In this document: piece after piece, positions 1 to 7,955 of the stretch | Position numbering within the stretch: position 1 is the first letter of the stretch | Layout of the letters: the number at the start of each line of letters is the position of its first letter | Origin: Agreia sp. VKM Ac-1783 | Lineage (GTDB): Bacteria; Actinomycetota; Actinomycetes; Actinomycetales; Microbacteriaceae | Direction: 5' to 3' | Assembly: GCF_900177765.1 (NCBI RefSeq) | Contig: NZ_FXWI01000001.1 | Span: 372,001-436,000 of the forward strand | Length of the DNA: 64,000 nucleotides | The notes under the pieces: model-generated | Databases searched by the model: none | What the model saw: the letters and a program-made list of their open reading frames with translations, nothing else | What the model was told of the DNA's origin: nothing | Position numbers and translations under genes: made by a program

Positions 1-849
1 GAGGAGATCGCCGCGAAGAACCTCGCGCGGGTGATCGCCGAGGCGACTCAGTTCGAGTCGGAGGGCCTCTTTCCCGAGTGCGCCGCGGCCACCATCGAGC
101 GCAACATCTCGGCCGCCGCGTCGATCGAGGAGGCGGTCGTCGGCGTCGACTTCGTCGAAGAGGCCGTGCCGGAGATCCTCTCGGTCAAGCACGAGACGCT
201 CGCGAGGATCAGCTCGGCCGCCGGCCCCGAGACCATCATCGGCAGCAATACCTCGACGATCTCGATCAACGCCCTGGCCGAGGCCGTGGTCGCACCCGAG
301 CGTTTCCTCGGCATCCACTTCTCGAACCCGGCGCCGTTCATCCCGGGCGTCGAGTTGATTCCGCACGATGGCACGGATGCGGCGATCCTCCCTCCCGTCG
401 AAGAGCTGCTCACAGCGGCAGGAAAGTCGAGTGCGCGCATCACAGATTCCACCGGGTTCGTACTCAACAGGCTGCAATACGCCCTCTTTCACGAGGCGAC
501 GCAGCTCGTCGAGGAGGGTGTGGCGACACCCGAGGACATCGACACGATCGTGCGCACGACCTTCGGATTCCGCCTGCCCTTCTTCGGGCCGTTCCTCATC
601 GCCGATATGGCCGGGCTCGACGTGTACTCGTTCTGCTACACCTCCCTGCAGACGCGGTTCGACGAGAGGTTCGCCACACCGAAGATCCTGAGCGACCTGG
701 TCGATGCCGGCAGACTGGGCACGAAGACGGGCGGCGGTTTCATCGACATCGCATCCGACAGAACGCCGGAGCTCATCGCCTACCGCAATAAGGCCTACGT
801 GAAGATGCAGCAGCTGCTCGACGAGCTGGGTCCTGCTCCGACCGCCTGA
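1..849 (+). CDS. 3-hydroxyacyl-CoA dehydrogenase, 5' end outside window
   Basis: The reading frame is open from base 1, so the gene starts upstream and only the last 282 residues are visible; the N-terminal NAD-binding glycine motif is missing for that reason. What is seen is the second half of the Rossmann domain (NTSTISI, then GIHFSNP with the catalytic-type His) and the C-terminal helical 3HCDH domain with a TGFVLNRLQ segment and the usual KTGGGF near the end. Family members oxidise 3-hydroxyacyl-CoA, or related 3-hydroxyacids such as L-gulonate, with NAD. The substrate cannot be decided here. A tRNA gene follows on the same strand. Confidence 0.85.
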   Translation, partial: EEIAAKNLARVIAEATQFESEGLFPECAAATIERNISAAASIEEAVVGVDFVEEAVPEILSVKHETLARISSAAGPETIIGSNTSTISINALAEAVVAPERFLGIHFSNPAPFIPGVELIPHDGTDAAILPPVEELLTAAGKSSARITDSTGFVLNRLQYALFHEATQLVEEGVATPEDIDTIVRTTFGFRLPFFGPFLIADMAGLDVYSFCYTSLQTRFDERFATPKILSDLVDAGRLGTKTGGGFIDIASDRTPELIAYRNKAYVKMQQLLDELGPAPTA

Positions 850-929
850 TCGATATCTGGCACCCACCACGAACCGGCGCGCGAGCAATGCGCGCTATCG
901 GTTAGGATAGTCAGGTTCGTAAGAACAGA

Positions 930-1017
930 GGTGGCGTACTCAAGCGGCCGAAGAGGCACGCTTGGAAAGCGTGTATAGGGCAACCTATCGAGAGTTCGAA
1001 TCTCTCCGCCACCGCCA
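930..1017 (+). tRNA. tRNA-Ser (anticodon GGA)
   Basis: Acceptor arms GGTGGCG (930-936) and CGCCACC (1007-1013) pair fully. The anticodon stem CACGC/GCGTG carries the loop TTGGAAA, giving anticodon GGA. A long variable arm follows, as expected for serine, then a T-arm with GTTCGAATC. The discriminator is G1014 and CCA is encoded at 1015-1017. Confidence 0.96.
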
Positions 1018-1020
1018 ACA

Positions 1021-1055
1021 CCCCTGATCGAAGCCACTGCTTCGGTCAGGGGTTT
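1021..1055 (+). terminator. Intrinsic terminator after tRNA-Ser
   Basis: CCCCTGATCGAAG and CTTCGGTCAGGGG form a 13-bp stem (one G:T pair) around a 6-base loop, followed by TTTG. It begins 4 bases after the tRNA CCA. Confidence 0.75.
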
Positions 1056-1103
1056 GTGCGTTAAGGGTGCGCGCGGTTCTGGGTCTTCGCGGGCGAGAAG
1101 GCT

Positions 1104-1757
1104 CTAGTAGCGTGCCATGGTGAGAGCCTCGGCTACGGGGTCGTCGCCCTCGACCGCCTCGAACTGCGCGTGCAATCCGACTCCGTCGACGAGGCTGCAG
1201 AAGACGAGAGCGGCCACGTCAGCGCGGGGGATCGAGCCGCGGCCCGTGCTCTCTGCGAGACGCACGAGGCCGGTTCCGGGATCGTCGGTAAGGGCCCCGG
1301 GCCTGATGATCGTCCAGTCGAGGTCACGCTGGCGTAGGGCCGAGTCGGCTTCGCTCTTCGCCCGCAGGTACACCTGGAACACATCGTCGGAATCCGGCTC
1401 GAAAGAGTCGGCCGACATCGCCGAGATCATGACGTAACGACGGATGCCGGCGATCACGGCCGCATCGGCGAGGAGCACGGCCGCATCCCGATCGACGGTG
1501 AGCTTTCGATCCGCCCCCGAATCGGGACCGGCGCCGGCGGCGAACACCACGGCATCCACCCCGGCGAGATCGGCGGCGAGGGTCTCGGCCGAAACCTGCT
1601 CGAGATCGAGAACCACGGGGATGCCGCCGGCCACGAGCAGATCACCCGCCTGATCGGGTTTGCGGATGAGGCCGACGGCTTCGTGGCCTGCCTCACTGAG
1701 AAGCTTCTGGAGAATAAGGGCGATCTTGCCGTGACCTCCGGCGATTGCAATACGCAT
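1104..1757 (-). CDS. NAD(P)-binding oxidoreductase (atypical SDR / NmrA-like)
   Basis: A 217-residue protein beginning with a Rossmann fold: MRIAIAGGHGKIA carries the GxxGxxA-type dinucleotide loop at residues 7-13, and R32 could select NADP. FAAGAG near residue 92 and VMISAMSA near 128 are typical of the NAD(P)H-binding atypical SDR family (SDR_a5 or YwnB-like). The usual YxxxK is weakly represented by YLRAKSE near residue 150. The substrate is unknown. The gene stands alone, convergent with the tRNA-Ser transcript and divergent from the SRP RNA. Confidence 0.75.
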   Translation of the reverse strand: MRIAIAGGHGKIALILQKLLSEAGHEAVGLIRKPDQAGDLLVAGGIPVVLDLEQVSAETLAADLAGVDAVVFAAGAGPDSGADRKLTVDRDAAVLLADAAVIAGIRRYVMISAMSADSFEPDSDDVFQVYLRAKSEADSALRQRDLDWTIIRPGALTDDPGTGLVRLAESTGRGSIPRADVAALVFCSLVDGVGLHAQFEAVEGDDPVAEALTMARY

Positions 1758-1808
1758 ACCTCAAGTACACCTCAGGTCGCGATCAGCACACAACCTCGCG
1801 TAAAGTGG

Positions 1809-1906
1809 TTGACGGCTCCCCGCGTGGCGCCATCCAGGCCAACTCCCCCAGGACGGAAACGTAGCAAGGGTAACCGGGCTCTGGCGGGTGCGCGGGGGGT
1901 CTTTTC
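1809..1906 (+). ncRNA. ffs: Small signal recognition particle RNA (4.5S type)
   Basis: The universally conserved domain IV is readable: CCCCCAGGACGGAAACG, then TAGCAAGGG, i.e. the GGAA apical loop and the AGCA side of the symmetric internal loop that bind Ffh. The ends pair (CCCCGCG near 1818 with CGCGGGG near 1891) to close a rod of about 95 bases, and the T-rich tail CTTTTCTTTT at 1901-1910 is the terminator. The small size without an Alu domain fits the bacterial short form. Exact ends are inferred from pairing. It accounts for most of the protein-free stretch 1758-2073. Confidence 0.9.
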
Positions 1907-2073
1907 TTTTGTGCCCAGTACTACTGGGGCCCGAGACGGCGACTACTGGAATGTCGGCCTCTCTCTGCTGGACATTACGCATTCGTGATGTCCGCCGCTC
2001 TTTCTCGTTCCACCATGTCGGAATCAGGCCGTTCGTTACGGCAACCGATCCGGGGGACTCGAGGGGCACCGAC

Positions 2074-2706
2074 ATGAGCACATCAATCAGCGAGCGCGAG
2101 AAGACAGAGCACACGAGAAAGCGCACGGGGATGGTTCGCGCGATCCTGGCGGGCGGACTCGTGCTCGGTGTGGGGGCCGCGGTCACTCTCGCTGCATGGA
2201 ACGACTCCGAGTTCGCCACCGGCACCTTCGGGGCCGGTTCGTTCAACCTCGAAGGCCAGCAGACGGCCGGCGGAGCGTTCGCCGATCATGCGGTCGCTCC
2301 GGGCGCTCCTCTGGCGTTCGTCGTCGAGCCGTTGAATCTGGCGCCGGCCGACGTGGTCTACGCGCCGTTCGCCGTTCGCCTCGATGCGGCCACCACGGCC
2401 GACGCCGTCGTCACTCTCAGCAGTGTCGGCGCCGGAGACAACGCGGCCAACCTCAGCTACGAGGTACTGACGACCACCGACTTCGAGTGCGACGCCGACA
2501 CGACGGGCGATGTGCTCGTCGTCGCCGGAGCGCTGCCCACGACCGCAGACGCCGCCACGTTCGACCTGACCGAGGGGGCGGGCGCGGTTGCCGGGGCACC
2601 CGTGAATCTCTGCCTCATCGTGACCGCGGGCGCGGGCCTGATCGAGGGGGCGGGCGCGACGGTGACCTGGCAGTTCGCCGCCGAGTCGGTGTCGGACAAC
2701 GACTGA
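2074..2706 (+). CDS. SipW-dependent-type exported protein (camelysin/TasA-like) A
   Basis: 210 residues from the ATG at 2074; an upstream in-frame extension exists but has no supporting start signal. The N-terminus has basic residues, a hydrophobic segment (AILAGGLVLGVGAAVTLAAW) and then NDSEF. This layout, hydrophobic core followed by A-A-W-x-D-x-E, matches the alternate signal peptide cleaved by SipW-like peptidases in Bacillus TasA and camelysin. The rest is Ala/Thr/Val-rich and probably beta-structured, with two cysteines. First gene of a four-gene cassette with its paralogue at 2709 and the peptidase at 3377. Its function outside the cell is unknown. Confidence 0.8.
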   Translation: MSTSISEREKTEHTRKRTGMVRAILAGGLVLGVGAAVTLAAWNDSEFATGTFGAGSFNLEGQQTAGGAFADHAVAPGAPLAFVVEPLNLAPADVVYAPFAVRLDAATTADAVVTLSSVGAGDNAANLSYEVLTTTDFECDADTTGDVLVVAGALPTTADAATFDLTEGAGAVAGAPVNLCLIVTAGAGLIEGAGATVTWQFAAESVSDND

Positions 2707-2708
2707 GC

Positions 2709-3380
2709 ATGACGCGTAGCTCGCACGCTCGCCGGGCCGAGGATCGCCCCCGCCGCTTCGCGCGCGTCAGGGCGATCCTTGCCGGGGGACTCGTGCTCGG
2801 CGTGGGAGGCTCGCTGACGATGGCGGCGTGGGCCGACAGCGAATTCGGCCAGGCCACGTTCACCGCGAGTCGCTTCACCACCGAATCGTCTATCAACTCC
2901 GGCACGAGCTGGGCAGACTCCACAGCCGCCGCCCCGCTGATATTCGCTTTTCCTGCGGGAGGCATGTCTCCGTCCACAGTCAAGTACGCGCCGTTCTGGG
3001 TTCGCACCAAGTCTCTGTCGCTCGATGGCACGCTCGCACTGCAGCCCGCCACGAACGACAACGCGACGCTCGCGGGAGCAATGCGCTATCGCGTTGTGCG
3101 CTACCCGGCGGGTGCGACGTGCGGAGCCGCGCTGTTTCAGGCTGGGGCGAGCCCCGCTCCGACGGCGTTCATCGTCGGCACCGCCGGCGCGGCGGGTTCG
3201 GCGACCACCAGCGTGGCTCTGACCAGCGGGGCTGTTCTGCCCACCACGGCGGTCACGGCGAATCAGGGAGCGGCGACGCAGTTCTGCTTCGAAGTGTCGA
3301 TGAATTCCGACGCGGCGAACGAGCTGCAGGGCCAGAGTGTGACACCCACCTGGGAAGTGAAGGCGAGTTCGAGCTCATGA
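2709..3380 (+). CDS. SipW-dependent-type exported protein B
   Basis: 223 residues starting 2 bases after the previous stop. The signal region AILAGGLVLGVGGSLTMAAW followed by ADSEFG is nearly identical to that of the upstream gene, indicating a tandem duplication, while the mature parts have diverged (here Thr/Ser/Ala-rich with two cysteines and KYAPFWVR corresponding to VYAPFAVR). Probably a surface or fibre-type protein released by the neighbouring peptidase. The stop overlaps the peptidase start by 4 bases (ATGA), so the two are translationally coupled. Confidence 0.8.
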   Translation: MTRSSHARRAEDRPRRFARVRAILAGGLVLGVGGSLTMAAWADSEFGQATFTASRFTTESSINSGTSWADSTAAAPLIFAFPAGGMSPSTVKYAPFWVRTKSLSLDGTLALQPATNDNATLAGAMRYRVVRYPAGATCGAALFQAGASPAPTAFIVGTAGAAGSATTSVALTSGAVLPTTAVTANQGAATQFCFEVSMNSDAANELQGQSVTPTWEVKASSSS

Positions 3381-3985
3381 TCGAATCCCCGATGGCCATC
3401 GAGCGCGAGGTCGGTCTCGGCACGGAGCCGGACTATCTCCTCGCGAAGCGGCAGGGCGCCGTTCGCGAACTTCTCCTGAATATCGCTTCCGTTCTCGGAG
3501 CGGTCTGCATCGTGCTCACTGTCGCCGCGCTCTTGTTCAACATCACGCTGATCATGTTCAAGACGGGCTCGATGTCGCCGACGATCCCGGCCGGTTCGCT
3601 TGCTCTGGTGCGCGAGATTCCGGCATCCGAGGTCCGTGTCGGCGACGTCGTGACTGTCGACCGCCCCGACCAACTGCCGGTCACGCACCGAGTGGTGGCG
3701 GCACAGCCCGGCGCCGACGGGCAGAGCGTCTTGACGTTACGGGGAGATGCCAACCCCGTCGACGACCCGGCGCCGTACACCGTCTCGACGGTGCGCATCG
3801 TGATGGCGTCGGTTCCCGGGCTCGCCTTCGCCGTGGTGGCGATGTCGAACCCCTGGGCGCTCGCGGCGGTTTCCGTCGTCGTCGCGTCATTCATCACCTG
3901 GTATTTCTGGCCGCGTTCGACACCGCGCGAACGACGAGCGAGAGGCCGACACCGAGCGCGTTCCTTCGGAGGAATCGTCGCCTGA
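3377..3985 (+). CDS. sipW: Signal peptidase I, SipW/ER type
   Basis: 202 residues with one N-terminal membrane segment (about 32-57) and another near the C-terminus (about 143-172). The catalytic serine is S65 in KTGSMSPT. The second box reads THRVV (H104), so the general base is His as in archaeal, ER and SipW peptidases, not the Lys of standard bacterial enzymes. The third box RGDAN (D124) is present. It follows two substrate-like genes and overlaps both neighbours (ATGA before, TGATG after), so the cassette is probably one transcript. The symbol is by analogy with Bacillus. Confidence 0.88.
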   Translation: MIESPMAIEREVGLGTEPDYLLAKRQGAVRELLLNIASVLGAVCIVLTVAALLFNITLIMFKTGSMSPTIPAGSLALVREIPASEVRVGDVVTVDRPDQLPVTHRVVAAQPGADGQSVLTLRGDANPVDDPAPYTVSTVRIVMASVPGLAFAVVAMSNPWALAAVSVVVASFITWYFWPRSTPRERRARGRHRARSFGGIVA

Positions 3986-4503
3986 TGCGCCGAGTCAGCA
4001 GCATTGTGGCGATCGTGGTGGGCATGACCCTCGTCATGGGCTCTGGTGCTCGTCACATCGAACCTACTGAAGCCGCCTGGAGCGATCGGGAGACAGCCAA
4101 GGCGACTCTGGAGGCCACGACGATCCCGAAGCCCGTCGTCCAGAGCTGCGTGCTCACGACCGGCGCACTGGGCATCAACCCCGTCGTCACGGTGAAATGG
4201 AACTTTCCCGCCGGAACCGGCTATGTGGCGCCGGCGAACGTGAACTATGGGGTGTCGGAGGGGGCCGTGCTCTCGAACGTCACAGTGGCGTTGCTCGGCC
4301 AAGGCGTCACGACCAGCGGGCCGGTGTCGGGCACCTACACGACGGCATTCAGCGGATCCCTGCTCGCTGGACTTCTCGGCGGCAGCTACGGTCTTTACCT
4401 GCGAAGCGTCGATGCGAGCGGGTGGCGGTCGGCCTGGTCGGGATCGACGGCATCGATGGGGCTGCTCGGGGTGAACCCGGCCTGCGCCGCGGGCACGGTC
4501 TGA
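3985..4503 (+). CDS. Exported protein, third member of SipW cassette
   Basis: 172 residues, start overlapping the peptidase stop (TGATG). An N-terminal hydrophobic segment (residues 7-21) is followed by EAAWSDRETA, the same A-A-W-x-D motif as in the two proteins upstream of the peptidase, so it is likely a further substrate despite no other similarity. The mature part looks beta-rich, resembling a fibronectin-like fold by composition (TVKWNF, YGLYLRSVDASGWRS). No enzyme motif was found. Confidence 0.65.
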   Translation: MRRVSSIVAIVVGMTLVMGSGARHIEPTEAAWSDRETAKATLEATTIPKPVVQSCVLTTGALGINPVVTVKWNFPAGTGYVAPANVNYGVSEGAVLSNVTVALLGQGVTTSGPVSGTYTTAFSGSLLAGLLGGSYGLYLRSVDASGWRSAWSGSTASMGLLGVNPACAAGTV

Positions 4504-4606
4504 GGGGCTGCACGTCTTCTCGACATGCGCTCTCTCCCGAGTGAATGACAGGGCGAACGAATATGGTGAGGAGTGCCTAAGTAACCACGAGTTCGAAGGA
4601 TCCTAA

Positions 4607-6757
4607 GTGTCGAGAAGCATCTACGTCGCCTCAGCCGAAGGCCACTCCGGAAAGTCCACGATCGCTTTGGGGGTGCTCGACACCCTGTGTCACTCGCTGC
4701 AGAGGGTCGGGGTCTTCCGGCCCATCGCGCGCTCCGTTGCCGAACGCGACTACGTTCTCGAGATGCTTCTGGCGCACGACGGCGTCGAGTTGAGCTACGA
4801 GCAGACCATCGGCGTCACCTACGACGACGTGCACAACGATCCGGATGCCGCCCTGTCGGTCATCGTCGAGCGTTACAAGGCGGTCGAGCGCGAGTGCGAC
4901 GCCGTGGTCATTCTCGGCTCCGACTACACCGACGTCGGCAGCCCGAGCGAGCTCTCGTTCAACGCGCGCGTGGCGGCGAATCTCGGCGCTCCCGTGCTGC
5001 TGGTGCTGGGCGGTCGCAAAGGTCAGGGATCCTCCGAGACGCTCGGCTACTCGGAGGCACGAACACCCGACGACATGCGCCAGCTCACCGAGCTCGCCCA
5101 GGTCGAACTCAAACTGGCGCACGCCACGCTGCTCGGCATCGTGTCGAACCGCGCCGATCCCGACCGGCTCGACGAGATCCGGGATGCCATCGGTTCCGCC
5201 ATCGACGGCCCCGCGTCGGTTCCCATCTGGGCCATCCCCGAAGACCGGGTGCTCGTCGCGCCGACCATGCAACACCTCGTGGAGGCCACCGCCGGCTCGC
5301 TGCTCTCGGGCGACCCGAGCCTGCTCAACCGAGAGGCGCTGGGCGTCGTCGTCGCCGGCATGTCGATGGTGAACGTTCTGCCGCGTCTCACAGAGAGCGC
5401 CGTCGTGGTGATCCCCGCAGATCGATCCGAGGTGCTGCTCGCGGTTCTCATGGCGAACGCCTCCGGAACCTTCCCCTCGCTCAGCGGCATCATCCTCAAC
5501 GGTGGCTTCGAGCTGCCCGAGCCGATCACGCGTCTGATCGCGGGCCTCGACTCGACCCTGCCGATCGTCACCACCGACCTCGGAACGTACGACACCGCGC
5601 TGCGCATCACCTCGACCCGGGGGCGCCTTGCTGCGGACTCCCAGCGCAAGTACGACAGCGCGCTCGCCCTGTTCGAGCAGCATGTCGACGGAGCCAAGCT
5701 TCTCGAGCTGCTCGACGTGAGCTCGTCGACCGTCGTCACGCCGCTGATGTTCGAGTACGGGCTCATCGACCAGGCCCGCCATGTTCGCCGCCACATCGTT
5801 CTTCCCGAGGGCGACGACGACCGCGTGTTGAAGGCGGCGAGCACCGTGCTGGCCCGTGGAATTGCCGAGCTGACCATCGTCGGCGAGGAAGACGAGGTTC
5901 GCACACGGGCCGCTGGTCTGGGGCTCGACCTCGAGGGCGCACACATCGTCAGCGTGTTCGACGAGAAGTACCGTCAGCCGTTCGCCGAGGAGTACGCGCG
6001 GCTTCGTGCGCACAAGGGAATCACCGTCGAGCAGGCTCGCGACACCGTCACCGACGTGTCGTACTTCGGAACCATGATGGTAAAACTGGGCCTCGCCGAC
6101 GGCATGGTCTCGGGTGCGGCGCACACCACGGCGCACACCATCCGCCCGGCGTTCGAGGTCATCAAGACCCAGCCCGGCGTATCCGTCGTCTCGAGCGTTT
6201 TTCTCATGGCTCTCGCCGACCGGGTGCTGGTCTATGGAGATTGCGCCGTCATCCCCGATCCGACAGCCGAGCAGCTGGCCGACATCGCCATCTCGTCGAG
6301 CGCGACGGCGACGCAGTTCGGCGTGGATCCACGCATCGCGATGCTGTCGTACTCGACCGGAACGTCGGGCTCGGGTGCGGAGGTCGAGAAGGTGCGCGCC
6401 GCGACCGGTCTCGTGCGCGAGCGGCGCCCGGATCTGCTGGTGGAGGGCCCCATCCAATACGACGCCGCAGCGGACGCCGCCGTGGCCGCCACGAAGATGC
6501 CCGAGAGCCAGGTGGCCGGTCGCGCCACCGTGTTCATCTTCCCCGACCTCAACACGGGCAACAACACCTATAAGGCCGTGCAGCGCAGTGCCGGAGCGGT
6601 GGCCATCGGACCCGTCCTCCAGGGGCTCAACAAGCCGATCAACGATCTGTCGCGCGGTGCGCTCGTGGCCGACATCGTGAACACCATCGCGATCACCGCG
6701 ATCCAGGCGGCCGCTCAACCGGTCGACGCTGCCGCAGCAGAAGGAGTATCCGCATGA
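4607..6757 (+). CDS. pta: Phosphate acetyltransferase, long form
   Basis: 716 residues. The N-terminal third has a BioD-like P-loop fold (SAEGHSGKST, residues 9-18), a DRTGG-type regulatory domain follows, and the C-terminal catalytic domain starts near residue 385 (RHIVLPEGDDDRVLKAA) and includes YSTGTSGSG and the FPDLNTGNNTYK block. The enzyme interconverts acetyl-CoA plus phosphate with acetyl phosphate plus CoA. The GTG start at 4607 is preceded by GAAGGAT. The last codons overlap ackA by 4 bases, so the pair forms the acetate overflow operon. Confidence 0.96.
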   Translation: MSRSIYVASAEGHSGKSTIALGVLDTLCHSLQRVGVFRPIARSVAERDYVLEMLLAHDGVELSYEQTIGVTYDDVHNDPDAALSVIVERYKAVERECDAVVILGSDYTDVGSPSELSFNARVAANLGAPVLLVLGGRKGQGSSETLGYSEARTPDDMRQLTELAQVELKLAHATLLGIVSNRADPDRLDEIRDAIGSAIDGPASVPIWAIPEDRVLVAPTMQHLVEATAGSLLSGDPSLLNREALGVVVAGMSMVNVLPRLTESAVVVIPADRSEVLLAVLMANASGTFPSLSGIILNGGFELPEPITRLIAGLDSTLPIVTTDLGTYDTALRITSTRGRLAADSQRKYDSALALFEQHVDGAKLLELLDVSSSTVVTPLMFEYGLIDQARHVRRHIVLPEGDDDRVLKAASTVLARGIAELTIVGEEDEVRTRAAGLGLDLEGAHIVSVFDEKYRQPFAEEYARLRAHKGITVEQARDTVTDVSYFGTMMVKLGLADGMVSGAAHTTAHTIRPAFEVIKTQPGVSVVSSVFLMALADRVLVYGDCAVIPDPTAEQLADIAISSSATATQFGVDPRIAMLSYSTGTSGSGAEVEKVRAATGLVRERRPDLLVEGPIQYDAAADAAVAATKMPESQVAGRATVFIFPDLNTGNNTYKAVQRSAGAVAIGPVLQGLNKPINDLSRGALVADIVNTIAITAIQAAAQPVDAAAAEGVSA

Positions 6758-7938
6758 GCGCCATCCTCGTGGTGAACTCCGGTTCATCGTCATTCAAGTA
6801 CCAGCTCATCGAGATGACCACCGAAGAGGTTCTGGCGTCGGGGCTCGTCGAGCGCATCGGCGACGAGACCGGGCACACCAAGCACACGACTACCGAAGGC
6901 TCGAGCGAGCTCGACCTGCCGATCCGCGATCACTCGCAGGGATTCCAGGTGATGCTCGACGCATTCCGGGCGAACGGACCATCGCTCGACGAGCATCCGC
7001 CCGTCGCCGTCGGCCACCGCGTCGTGCACGGCGGAAAGCGGTTCTTCGAGGCGACGATCGTCACCGACCTCGTGAAGATCAACATCGAAGATCTCGCCGA
7101 CCTCGCCCCGCTGCACAACCCGGCGAATCTGCAAGGCATCGACGCGGCGCAGAAGGCGTTTCCCGACGTGCCACACGTGGCCGTCTTCGACACGGCGTTC
7201 CACTCGACGCTGTCGCCAGCGGCTTACACCTATGCCATCGACAAGGCCCTCGCCGAACAGCACCGCATCCGGCGCTATGGCTTTCACGGCACCTCACACA
7301 AGTTCGTCTCCGAGGCGGCGGCGAAGTTCCTCGGCCGCCCGCTCGATGACACCAAGACGATCGTGCTGCACCTCGGAAACGGTGCATCGGCCTGTGCCGT
7401 CTCCGACGGAAAGTCGGTGGAGACGTCGATGGGCATGACGCCTCTCGAGGGTCTCGTCATGGGCACCCGCTCGGGCGATCTCGACCCGGCCGTTCTGTTC
7501 CACCTGCATCGCAAGACGGGCCAGACGTTCGACGATCTCGACACCCTGCTGAATCGCGGCAGCGGCATCCTGGGGCTCTCCGGCCACGGAGACATGCGAG
7601 ACATGATCGCGGCGGCGAACGCGGGCGACGCGGATTCGCAGGCCGCTCTCGACGTCTACCTGCACCGCCTCAAGCAATACGTGGGCGCCTACGCGGCGCA
7701 TTTGGGTCGGCTCGACGCGATCGTCTTCACTGCGGGAGTCGGGGAGAACACGCCGCTCATCCGGGCGGGAGCACTCAAGGGGCTCGGCATCCTGGGCATC
7801 GAGATCGACGAGGAACGCAATGCCTCGCCCGAGCGCGGGCCGCGACTCATCTCGACGGAGGCGTCGCGCGTGGCCGTGCTCGTGATCCCGACGAACGAAG
7901 AGCTGGAGATCGCCAGGCAGACGCTCGCCGTGATCTGA
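6754..7938 (+). CDS. ackA: Acetate kinase
   Basis: 394 residues, normal length for the family. Motifs in order: VVNSGSSSFKYQ at the N-terminus (phosphate-binding loop), GHRVVHGG, FDTAFH, GTSHKFV, HLGNGASA, MGTRSGDLDP and FTAGVGEN. It makes ATP and acetate from acetyl phosphate and ADP, reversibly. The ATGA overlap with pta shows translational coupling. With acs at 38631 the genome has both the low-affinity reversible and the high-affinity acetate routes. Confidence 0.97.
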   Translation: MSAILVVNSGSSSFKYQLIEMTTEEVLASGLVERIGDETGHTKHTTTEGSSELDLPIRDHSQGFQVMLDAFRANGPSLDEHPPVAVGHRVVHGGKRFFEATIVTDLVKINIEDLADLAPLHNPANLQGIDAAQKAFPDVPHVAVFDTAFHSTLSPAAYTYAIDKALAEQHRIRRYGFHGTSHKFVSEAAAKFLGRPLDDTKTIVLHLGNGASACAVSDGKSVETSMGMTPLEGLVMGTRSGDLDPAVLFHLHRKTGQTFDDLDTLLNRGSGILGLSGHGDMRDMIAAANAGDADSQAALDVYLHRLKQYVGAYAAHLGRLDAIVFTAGVGENTPLIRAGALKGLGILGIEIDEERNASPERGPRLISTEASRVAVLVIPTNEELEIARQTLAVI

Positions 7939-7955
7939 CGATCACGACTGCTGCG

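Noticed and set aside
1888-2073. 62-codon N-terminal extension of the first SipW-type exported protein
   Set aside because: It would overlap the SRP RNA tail and would put the signal segment in the middle of the protein; the ATG at 2074 gives a normal signal layout.
4631-6793. Long antisense open frame over pta (and similar long frames over topA at 45824-47986 and the MFS gene at 61189-62832)
   Set aside because: Typical high-GC shadow frames with Arg/Gly/His-rich translations and no domains; the sense genes have full motif sets.
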